A stretch of 64,000 nucleotides of DNA, taken from Tengunoibacter tsumagoiensis (GTDB lineage Bacteria; Chloroflexota; Ktedonobacteria; Ktedonobacterales; Ktedonobacteraceae). The position numbers and the translations under genes were made by a program. Location of the stretch: NCBI RefSeq assembly GCF_003967535.1, contig NZ_BIFR01000002.1:2332691-2396690 (forward strand). The letters are read 5' to 3'. Positions 52,246 to 59,880 of the stretch are shown one piece after another (positions within the stretch are counted from its first letter, which is position 1; each line of letters opens with the position of its first letter). The notes under the pieces are model-generated. The model was not told the DNA's origin. It saw only the letters and a program-made list of their open reading frames with translations, and did not search any database.

Positions 52246-53506
52246 TACAATTGAAGGGAAAGAGCCAAACACAGAACTGGCCGTTGAGAGTCATCCCGAG
52301 TCCAGTAATGCCGTCGAGGTCTCCAGTTATCGCCCCAAACAGACATTTGGTCAGTTGTTACGCAATGATCTGGGCTTTCTTCCTGTCTTGCTAACGCTGA
52401 TCGCTATTATTATCTTTTTCACGGTTGTCAGTAATGGCGTTTTCCTCCATCCTGAAAACTTCTCCAATCTGATTAATCAGATCCCCACCATTGGTACATT
52501 GGGACTGGGTATTATCCTTGTGCTTTTACTGGGTGAGGTTGATCTGTCATCGGCTGCGGTAAGCGTTCTGTGCGCTGTGGTTATGGGTATCTTGAGTGAG
52601 CGCATGGGCATGCCCGGTTGGGTCGCAATGCTGGCTGCACTCCTGACTGGTGCGCTGGTTGGTGCCATCAATGGCTTCTTTATCGCCGTCCTTCGCATCC
52701 CTTCGTTCATTGTGACTCTTGCCAGCTCTATTGCTTACTCTGGCCTGTTGCTAAAGTTGTTAAATGGTCAGAGCACGTTGATTATTCGTGATCCCTTGAT
52801 TGTCTCTCTGGCTGGCACATCAAAAAGTTTCTTACCAGATATCTATGGTGTTGGTCTGCCAACGCTGGTTGTCCTACTCTATATTGGTAGCCTGTTCCTG
52901 AATTACACAAGGCGCAAAAAGGCTGGATTACGGACGCCTTCGATTGTGCAGCTTACGCTGATTTCGATTGCGGTCATTGCTCTTGTTGGCGGTGCGGTAG
53001 CTCTGTTCCAGAGTTATCTAGGTGTGCCTTATTCAACGGCCATTCTGTTTGGACTGATTATTCTTGTCTGGCTCATGCTGACAAAAACCAGCTTTGGCCG
53101 CCATATCTATGCAACGGGCGGTAATAACGAGGCTGCACGACGAGCTGGTATCAATGTAATCTTTATTCGCATTGCAGTCTTTACTCTGGCTTCCACACTC
53201 GCTGCTGCTGGTGGTATTCTGGCCGCCTCGCATGCTCTCTCGGTTCAAAGTCAGGTCGATTCGTCACTTCAGTTGGATGTAATTGCGGCGGCTGTTATCG
53301 GTGGTGTAAGTCTCTTTGGTGGCCGTGGTTCTGCCTGGGCGATTGTGCTGGGTATGATGATCATTGGTAGCCTGGAGAACGGTCTCTCGCTGCAAAGCCA
53401 GACCGCTGATGTGAAACAGATCATCGAAGGTATCGTTCTGCTCTTAGCGGTGACTGCGGATGCAGTAGTACGTCGCTTGCAGGCTCGGAGCCGCAGCGGA
53501 CGATAA
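52238..53506 (+). CDS. sugar ABC transporter permease, XylH-like
   Basis: 423 residues from the GTG at 52238, which lies 8 bases after AGGAGG and overlaps the ATPase gene by 8 bp. The larger open frame starting at 52064 is therefore rejected. About ten hydrophobic segments are present. The BPD_transp_2 landmarks are GLGIILVLLLGEVDLSSAAVS, TSFGRHIYATGGNNEAARRAGI, the EAA-like loop, and VIGGVSLFGGRGSAW. The double ‘GGN..AA..AGI’ and GEVDLS patterns match xylose/ribose-type permeases. It completes the importer. Confidence 0.92.
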   Translation: MSNTIEGKEPNTELAVESHPESSNAVEVSSYRPKQTFGQLLRNDLGFLPVLLTLIAIIIFFTVVSNGVFLHPENFSNLINQIPTIGTLGLGIILVLLLGEVDLSSAAVSVLCAVVMGILSERMGMPGWVAMLAALLTGALVGAINGFFIAVLRIPSFIVTLASSIAYSGLLLKLLNGQSTLIIRDPLIVSLAGTSKSFLPDIYGVGLPTLVVLLYIGSLFLNYTRRKKAGLRTPSIVQLTLISIAVIALVGGAVALFQSYLGVPYSTAILFGLIILVWLMLTKTSFGRHIYATGGNNEAARRAGINVIFIRIAVFTLASTLAAAGGILAASHALSVQSQVDSSLQLDVIAAAVIGGVSLFGGRGSAWAIVLGMMIIGSLENGLSLQSQTADVKQIIEGIVLLLAVTADAVVRRLQARSRSGR

Positions 53507-53546
53507 AATGTATGGCCTCCACATACAGAGAATAACGAGAACATAA

Positions 53547-53721
53547 GAAGGAGACAAGCAACTTTCCCTACTTTATAGTGCAAGATATGTTTTTAGCGTG
53601 CGATAGATGAAAACAAGTAGGGAAGGTCGCTTGTCTCCTTCCACAATCGTCCCCTTCTATCATGCCAGCCCCTCCATTGCTTCTGTTCCCGTTTCCCGTT
53701 TCCAATTTTGTTATGGAGGGG
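53547..53721. repeat. isolated copy of the two-hairpin repeat (B then A)
   Basis: Hairpin B: 27-base arms at 53547-53573 and 53615-53641 with only two differences (GGAGACAAGC...TTCCCTACTT). Hairpin A: CCCCTCCAT ... ATGGAGGGG at 53669-53721, with a tandem TTTCCCG inside. It starts 40 bases after the permease stop and may also end that transcript. The rest of the 53507-53923 gap holds only the upstream part of an unlikely extended frame. Confidence 0.85.
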
Positions 53722-53923
53722 TAAACAGAGTGGTTTCAAATCATCCAGACGTTCTTCTGTATCCAACCTGCTATTTCATTCCATGATGGACGTGTTTCGA
53801 CACGCAAAAAACGGGCACGCATGTAAAGGACAAGGTGACTGTAAAACCTTTCTTCACAAGGACGGTAGAGATATACTTCCCCAAAACTGGACACATGCAA
53901 ATGTCTTTGAGGAAGGTAATAAA

Positions 53924-54583
53924 ATGAACATGGAAGAACAGAAAAGTGAAGCGTATCACCGTTTTTTGGTCGATGGAGACAGAAAAAATACGCACCCTCA
54001 CAAGCGCTCCAGATTGCTGTGGAACTGCTCTCTCCTTGTATGTGTAGCTATAGTTCTTGGAGGCTCTTTCTGGTTCGCTCTCCCTTTTCCACTCCAACCA
54101 GATTCTCATACGCTCTACAGTACTGATTGGTCCAGAGATTTCAATGCATGGCAAGGAGCAGGCTGGCAAAAACGTCTGAATGGAGGAGTTCATTCAGATC
54201 ATGGAGGGCTCTTTCTCTCGCCATATGTCGCTGATGGCACAGCTATTCAAATAGATGTGCAAATGAAACATCTTGGGGTTGATGCCTTCCAAAATGGTAC
54301 CATATCGTTTGGAATGATGCTGAAAAATGGAGATGCTGACCATACATTTGCCCTTGGAGATATTGACCCTTTAGTTCCCTGGTCAGATACGTATAACGCA
54401 CTCCTCAATTTTGCCGTAGTGAGTGTGAAAATTCAGAAAGGCACTGTAACTCTGCTTATTAATGGCAAGAGAGTTGCTCAAAAAAGCATCGATTTCCCCA
54501 TAAAAGGATCCCTCGGATTATTTGCTGGAGGCGATTCAATTGTAGAAGCACGCAGCTTTCGAGTGGATAAGGTTATGTCCTGA
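53924..54583 (+). CDS. membrane-anchored protein with a LamG/DUF1080-like extracellular domain
   Basis: 219 residues from the ATG at 53924 (GAGGAAGG seven bases ahead; a longer frame from 53708 runs back into the repeat and is rejected). A single helix at about residues 31-52 follows a charged N-terminus. The outer part (TDWSRDFNAWQGAGWQKRLNGGVHSDHGG ... IDVQMKHLG ... VSVKIQKGTVTLLINGKRVAQ ... GSLGLFAGGDSIVEARSFRV) has the strand pattern of concanavalin-like/DUF1080 domains that end many Chloroflexota surface proteins. No enzyme motif is visible. It lies between copies of the two-hairpin repeat and has no operon partner. Confidence 0.6.
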   Translation: MNMEEQKSEAYHRFLVDGDRKNTHPHKRSRLLWNCSLLVCVAIVLGGSFWFALPFPLQPDSHTLYSTDWSRDFNAWQGAGWQKRLNGGVHSDHGGLFLSPYVADGTAIQIDVQMKHLGVDAFQNGTISFGMMLKNGDADHTFALGDIDPLVPWSDTYNALLNFAVVSVKIQKGTVTLLINGKRVAQKSIDFPIKGSLGLFAGGDSIVEARSFRVDKVMS

Positions 54584-54678
54584 TGAGGTAGGGCTAGTGA
54601 TCCTGGCCCTACCTCATCATAGCTCTTTTCTGATCGTGGGGTCCTGAGATCATTGCGTTCCATCATGTGAGTCAGTGT

Positions 54679-55313
54679 CCCCTCCATAACATCCTTTCCC
54701 GTTTCCCGTTTCCAATTTTGTTATGGAGGGGTTCACATGACAGAGTGGGAACAGTGGAAAGAGACAAGCGACTTTCCCTACTTTGCAGTAGTTTATATTT
54801 GAAATAGAACAATATATGACAATACCAGTAGGGAAGGTCGCTTGTCTCCTTCCTAAATTTCCCTTTCCACCAATGCCAGCCCCTCCATAACATCCTTTCC
54901 CATTTCCCGTTTCCAATTCTGCCATAGAGGGGCTCACAGAGCGGAGTGGGACCAGAGGAAAGAGACAAGCGGCTTTCCCTACTTTACGTCGTTTTATAGG
55001 CACAAGATAACAAAACAAGTAGGGAAGGTCGCTTGCCTCCTTCCTAAATTTCCCTTTCCACCAATGCCAGCCCCTCCATAACATCCTTTCCCGTTTCCCG
55101 TTTCCAATTCTGTTATGGAGGGGTTCACATGACAGAGTAGGACCAGAGGAAAGAGACAAGCGGCTTTCCCTACTTTACGTCGTTTTATAGGCACAAGATA
55201 ACAAAACAAGTAGGGAAGGTCGCTTGTCTCCTTCCTAAATTTCCCTTTCCACCAATGCCAGCCCCTCCATAACATCATTTCCCGTTTCCCGTTTCCAATT
55301 CTGCCATAGAGAG
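54679..55313. repeat. tandem array of the two-hairpin repeat, 191-bp period
   Basis: Order A-B-A-B-A-B-A. Hairpin A starts at 54679, 54880, 55071 and 55262 (spacings 201, 191 and 191). Hairpin B lies between them, with 5' arms starting at 54761, 54962 and 55153 and 3' arms near 54827, 55018 and 55209. Stems are conserved while the B loops differ, especially in the first unit. Open frames of 98-170 codons on the minus strand over this stretch are by-products of the repeat. The 54584-55382 gap holds nothing else. Confidence 0.92.
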
Positions 55314-55382
55314 CTCACATTACAGAGTGGCAACGCAGGAAAAAGGCCCTTACCTGGCCGCATTTACCATGCAGGCTGTCTT

Positions 55383-55832
55383 TTACAAAGGAGAAGAGAG
55401 TTCAGACTCAATAATCTGATAGGTATGGGTCACCTCCGCACCACTTTTACTAAGGACGGCACTGGCACCACAATAGAGCTCTTCAGTCAGTTCCAGCGCC
55501 CGTTCAACTGCCGATGGTTTGATTGCTCGGCCAGTTATAAGATGTTGGACATTGATAGTTGTAAAAATCTTTGGCAGTTCTTCACGGCGTTCAGAAGAGA
55601 TCTGTACCTCATAGCTGGTTACATCTTGTCGCATCTTCCGCAGAATCGAAATGATATCCATGCCAGCGCAGCCAGCCAGGCCTGCAATCAAAAGTTCCAT
55701 CGGGCGTGCTCCACCATTCTCCCCACCATCGGTTGTGGCAGCATCAACGGAAATACTATGTCCTGATCCTGTCGTAATCGCAAAACGCATACCATGCTGC
55801 CATCTGGCACCAACCCTTAGCTCTCCAGCCAT
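55383..55832 (-). CDS. OsmC-family peroxide/thiol-stress protein
   Basis: 149 residues from the ATG at 55832, which fits relatives. An in-frame GTG at 55895 would add 21 residues. The family's two reactive cysteines are present, in LLIAGLAGCAGMDIISILRK and EELYCGASAVLSK. RWQHGMRF at the N-terminus and TYQIIE at the end also match. OsmC proteins reduce organic peroxides, usually as cytoplasmic dimers; this subgroup (YhfA-like) is less studied and may not be a peroxidase. Single gene. Confidence 0.85.
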   Translation of the reverse strand: MAGELRVGARWQHGMRFAITTGSGHSISVDAATTDGGENGGARPMELLIAGLAGCAGMDIISILRKMRQDVTSYEVQISSERREELPKIFTTINVQHLITGRAIKPSAVERALELTEELYCGASAVLSKSGAEVTHTYQIIESELSSPL

Positions 55833-55948
55833 AAGTTCGTAACTCTCTTTCTTGCTTTCTTCATATCCCACATATCGAGCAGAATCAGCGCTCACTGCTT
55901 TTCTATCTACAGATAGAACTATACCTATAGTATCACAGAGAATAGAGG

Positions 55949-57121
55949 CTATCCTTCAGCCTTCAAATGCAATTGCTTAATGAGGTAGGCCCGCACATCC
56001 TGCACAACCGCCAGTGGATCTTGTTTCAAGTCGAGGCCACTGTAACGCCGAAAATGCCAGCCGAGAGCTTCGATGGTGCGCTGCCTGTAACGATCTTTCT
56101 GAATATCCTCCGCACGGCTATGACCAACGAAACCATCAATCTCAATGGCGGTTCTGGTCGCAAGATGAGCGAAATCGACACGATAGGTCTTCTCTGCTGT
56201 GCGGATCGGATACTGGTGCACCAGTGGCAGATCGGGATACTTCCAGCAGGCCAGAAACGCTTTCTCAGCGAGGCTATCGTACTGGGAGCGCGGGGCTTCA
56301 GCTACAAATAGCGCTTGTGACTTGCCAGAGGCAGGAATGGGGGTCAGATGATGCTTAGCCTGCTGAATAAGAGCTAGCATATAGGCTTGAACGATCTCCG
56401 CATCAGCATCCAACAGCGTATAGATCCCTTCTCCAGCGCTTTGCACCATGCGTAAATGGATACCATTCACTGAGACAAGGACTGGCTGCAACACATTACG
56501 CCACTTAATCATTAATCCGCGAGCAGTCTCAGGTTTAAAATACAGATGACGATTGGCCAGAAGTAAGATCCCATAGACTGGCTGAGGAGGCTGACGAGAA
56601 CGTTGTTCGGTGGCAAGATACGAGACGGCGACGCGGCAATAGACCTGCTCGTCTCGATCAAGCAGTTCATTGACAACGATCGGCTCAAAATCACCCTGAC
56701 GAATAGCAATTAACTTGCGCAAACGTTGAAGGCGAGCTAACGAGGGGGCCAGATCCTCAGAGCGCAGCGCCAGGGCACTTTGCAAAAATTGTAAATAAGC
56801 TTCATCTTTGGCGCTAATTTTGCCTGTCTGCTCAAGTGCGACAATCGTACGATCAAAGAGCTCAATGGCAGAGGAACGTAAACGCCCATGAACAAGTTCC
56901 ATCTCTAGCTGACGCTGCTTCGAAATAGTCACCAGATCATGCCAGACACCTGGAGTTAAATAACCATCGGTTGTCATCGCCTGAAAGAGAGCCAGAATAT
57001 CTTGTAGCTGTCGATGAGTCTCCTTACGACAGGGGCGACAGTAATCCTCCTGTCCTCCTCCCATAAAGCGATCGAGAAAGCTACACTCTTTTCCACAGCG
57101 ACGACACTGAGATAGAGGCAT
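55949..57121 (-). CDS. zinc-ribbon protein with PH-like middle domain and C-terminal DUF559-type nuclease
   Basis: 390 residues from the ATG at 57121, preceded by an excellent AGGAGGGG site (the frame is open to 57166). The N-terminus is a zinc ribbon, CRRCGKEC ... YCRPCRKE. A helical part follows. Residues of about 185-260 (VYGILLLANRHLYFKPE, IKWRNVLQPVLVSVNGI) resemble a GRAM/bacterial PH domain. The last 100 residues form a VSR/DUF559-like PD-(D/E)xK fold: YRVDFAHLATRTAIEIDGFVGH with Asp and E-I-D, then RQRTIEALGWHFRRYSG. This suggests a DNA-nicking or repair-type nuclease with a built-in targeting module. Its substrate and partners are unknown. No methyltransferase lies adjacent. Confidence 0.7.
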   Translation of the reverse strand: MPLSQCRRCGKECSFLDRFMGGGQEDYCRPCRKETHRQLQDILALFQAMTTDGYLTPGVWHDLVTISKQRQLEMELVHGRLRSSAIELFDRTIVALEQTGKISAKDEAYLQFLQSALALRSEDLAPSLARLQRLRKLIAIRQGDFEPIVVNELLDRDEQVYCRVAVSYLATEQRSRQPPQPVYGILLLANRHLYFKPETARGLMIKWRNVLQPVLVSVNGIHLRMVQSAGEGIYTLLDADAEIVQAYMLALIQQAKHHLTPIPASGKSQALFVAEAPRSQYDSLAEKAFLACWKYPDLPLVHQYPIRTAEKTYRVDFAHLATRTAIEIDGFVGHSRAEDIQKDRYRQRTIEALGWHFRRYSGLDLKQDPLAVVQDVRAYLIKQLHLKAEG

Positions 57122-57430
57122 AGATAGTCCCCTCCTACAAACAGAGAACCTCAACGCATACAACACTACAACTTTTGTTTGGGGCCAGAAGAATCCTTAG
57201 AACAAGTATATCATAAAAATAAAAGCAATGAGTTTAAGAATACAAAACAAGCTGGACATACTAAAGTGTGTCAGGGTGGTGCGTATTTTTTAGCATTTCT
57301 TGATGTTACATTTCGCTCTCTTGAGCCAATGTTGACCATGACAGATTTATACTAAGGGGGTACAAAGAGGGAATGGTAAGGAAAGTACGGTTGCTCTCTT
57401 GTCAGAAAGATATGAGATAGGAATATTCCC

Positions 57431-57964
57431 ATGAATAATTTACGTCTGCTTCTACCATTTACACATGGAATCGATGCTCCCGCATTGGATCAGGCGCTCA
57501 GTCTGGCTCGCCAGCAACACGCGACACTGGTCCTGCTGGCACTTCTGCCTGAGATCAAAGGCCAGCATATACGCTTAGAAGCTCTACAGCAGTTGCAAGA
57601 TCTGAGGATCTATGCGCAGCAGCGAGCACTCAGGTACCATCTAAAGCTAGAATATATTCAAGCCCATACACAGAATAGCAACCGTACGATTATTTATACG
57701 TACCAGGAGCAGATGTGTAGTGCTATTCTTTTATTCATGCGGTCGGGCCAGGGGGTTCTACTGAAAAATGAGGAATTGCAGGACTTGATTACGCAACGTC
57801 AGGCGCATTTTTATCTGTTCCGTTTGCCAGAAGGAGCCGTAAAAACGTTTATGCAACGACTGCAAGGTCGCATCAAAGGCGTAACGACCTCGCAAGTCAA
57901 TATGCTGCAAATTGAGATTCTGATGCCTCTTCAACAACGTGAACGGCAGATTCAAGAGATTTAG
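57431..57964 (+). CDS. small hypothetical protein, universal-stress-like fold
   Basis: 177 residues. The start MNNLRLLLPFTHGIDAPALDQALSLARQQHATLVLLALLP has the beta-alpha-beta opening of universal stress proteins. The second half (RTIIYTYQEQMCSAILLFMRSG) fits the same fold loosely, but the ATP-binding G-x2-G-x9-GS/T motif is not seen. The C-terminus is basic and Gln-rich. It lies six bases from the end of the convergent M3 peptidase. Function unknown. Confidence 0.55.
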   Translation: MNNLRLLLPFTHGIDAPALDQALSLARQQHATLVLLALLPEIKGQHIRLEALQQLQDLRIYAQQRALRYHLKLEYIQAHTQNSNRTIIYTYQEQMCSAILLFMRSGQGVLLKNEELQDLITQRQAHFYLFRLPEGAVKTFMQRLQGRIKGVTTSQVNMLQIEILMPLQQRERQIQEI

Positions 57965-57970
57965 AGCCGA

Positions 57971-59677
57971 CTAGCTCTCCAGCTGCTGTAAGTGGTGAAG
58001 CGTAAGGTCGCGTACAAGTTCCAGAATCGGGACATCGCCAACGAACTTTGCGCCTGCGGCCTCATACAGCTGTGGTACACTCCGAGTGGCACCAAGCGAA
58101 AGAGCATGGCGATACTGTTGCAGCGCCTGCTCAGGATTATGCAGGTAGTTATTCCAGACTTGATAGGCACCAATAGCAGCAAAGGCATATTCAATATAAT
58201 AAAATGGTTCGTCAAAGAAGTGGCTAATCCAGAGCCACCCCATGCCCATCTCTTCCTCTAAACCGCTCCAGTCAATTGCTGGTTGATAAAGTTTTGTGAG
58301 TTCAATCCATTTTTGAGCGCATAGGGCAGGGTCGAGGGCTTGCTCAAGGTTCTCATACGCCCAATGCTGGAAAGCGTCGCCGCGAATAATTGTTGGCAGA
58401 TAACTGGCAAGCATGCGCTCAAGATGTTGAATACGTAGCAAACGAGCCTCTTCCTGTGAGCAGAGCCCCGTCTGATGGAGATACATGGAGCCAATAAATT
58501 CCATGCTGGTAGAAGCAACTTCAGCAAATTCTATCGGCACAGCCCCTTCCTGGCGCTGCTGAATATACGGAAGTGGATTGGTTTCAAAGACGTGAAAGGC
58601 ATGACCAGCCTCATGGCAGACAAGCGTAATGAGCTCTGAAAGTAGGTCGAGATGACCAAAGATAAAGGCGCGGCGCTTGACTTCCAGAGGAAGGTTATAC
58701 CCCATATGGGCTTTGTTTGGCCGCTCCTCCAGATCGACGAAGTTCTCCTGGAGCAATGTCTGGAGATAGCGGCCCAGATCCGGGTGGATCAATTCGAAGA
58801 GCTGCACGCATTGTTGCAATACGCCTTCAACGTCAGTGATGGCGCGAGGGGCAACGCTTGAGCGTGGATCAACGCCCACATCCCAGGGTCGCGTTGTCTC
58901 AATATTCAATAACTGACGGCGTTTCTCAAAGATCTGGTTAGCGGCTGGTACGATCACCTTCTCTACTGCTTGATGAAAGATCTTACAATCAGCCGGGGTA
59001 TAATCAAAGCGGAGCAGCTTCTGCCAGCGATATTCTCGGTAGCTCTCTAAGCCTGCATTCTCTGCGATACGTTGACGCAGACGCATTTTTTTGATCCAGA
59101 GCTCTTCCAGCTTCTTGCGATCAAGCAGACGACGTTGTGCAATCGTACGCCATGCCTGCTCGCGACGTGAGCGCACTGTATCGGCCATGGGGGCTTGTAG
59201 GGATATAATTGAAACCTCTTTCCCTTCCCATGAGACCATCTGCGCTCCGCCAATCTGGAAATATTCATCGCTAAGAGCTTTGTCTTCATTCAGCAGGGCA
59301 AGATTCTCTTCACGATAAAGTTGCGCTTCTGCCCGCATATTACGTAAAGGGATTGCGAAGTTCTCTGGCTCCAGGCCACTTGCCAGTAATCGCTCTTTTA
59401 ACGGCTGTGCCTGGGTCTGCGCAGGTGCATAGATATGTTGAAGAAACTGTAGCTTGCGGCGGGCAATATCTTCATCAGAGGTATTCTGGGTACTTGCTAC
59501 TTCAAAACGAACCATCGTTTCATCAAGAAGCGCGCTAAGATCGGACCATTGTTTCAGCCATGTTGATAAGAACTCTGGCGTTAAAGGAGCCTGTAACAGC
59601 TCGTGGTACCATGGCTTGATCTGCTCCCACTCTAACAATTCAAATTCTTCACTGGTGCGCGGCAGTGGACTAAACAT
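57971..59677 (-). CDS. M3-family oligoendopeptidase (PepF-like)
   Basis: 568 residues from the ATG at 59677, where AAAGG precedes and the N-terminus MFSPLPRTSEEFELLEW fits relatives. An earlier ATG at 59722 is possible. The zinc site is complete: HEAGHAFHVF supplies two His and the catalytic Glu, and EFAEVASTSMEF supplies the third zinc-ligand Glu. C-terminal YYIEYAFAAIGAYQVW is also typical. This is a cytoplasmic enzyme that cuts short peptides, likely for peptide recycling. Single gene, convergent with the USP-like gene. Confidence 0.92.
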   Translation of the reverse strand: MFSPLPRTSEEFELLEWEQIKPWYHELLQAPLTPEFLSTWLKQWSDLSALLDETMVRFEVASTQNTSDEDIARRKLQFLQHIYAPAQTQAQPLKERLLASGLEPENFAIPLRNMRAEAQLYREENLALLNEDKALSDEYFQIGGAQMVSWEGKEVSIISLQAPMADTVRSRREQAWRTIAQRRLLDRKKLEELWIKKMRLRQRIAENAGLESYREYRWQKLLRFDYTPADCKIFHQAVEKVIVPAANQIFEKRRQLLNIETTRPWDVGVDPRSSVAPRAITDVEGVLQQCVQLFELIHPDLGRYLQTLLQENFVDLEERPNKAHMGYNLPLEVKRRAFIFGHLDLLSELITLVCHEAGHAFHVFETNPLPYIQQRQEGAVPIEFAEVASTSMEFIGSMYLHQTGLCSQEEARLLRIQHLERMLASYLPTIIRGDAFQHWAYENLEQALDPALCAQKWIELTKLYQPAIDWSGLEEEMGMGWLWISHFFDEPFYYIEYAFAAIGAYQVWNNYLHNPEQALQQYRHALSLGATRSVPQLYEAAGAKFVGDVPILELVRDLTLHHLQQLES

Positions 59678-59842
59678 AACAATGCCTTTCCCATTGAGAA
59701 TAGGTAAAAATAAACGCTCCATTCATCCATACTACTCTCATTGCAGCCTATACATAATATTTTTGTCTTATTCGATTATAAGAATTCTTCTATGATAATG
59801 CAATAGCATTTTATTTCCATATCCCATAGAGCAAGATCCACA

Positions 59843-59869
59843 GCCATCATGAGGGTTCCTCATGATGGC
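59843..59869. repeat. single copy of the CCATCATGA palindrome family
   Basis: GCCATCATGAGG and CCTCATGATGGC face each other across a 3-base centre, just after the alpha-galactosidase stop (59881 on the minus strand). It probably serves as that gene's terminator. The core matches the palindromes at 16.77 kb and 37.5-38.3 kb. Confidence 0.7.
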
Positions 59870-59880
59870 CATAGCCACCT

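Noticed and set aside
54650..55278. Open frames of 94-170 codons on the minus strand over the hairpin array
   Set aside because: They follow the 191-bp repeat, contain the same low-complexity segments in each copy and lack ribosome sites. They are a by-product of repeat length.
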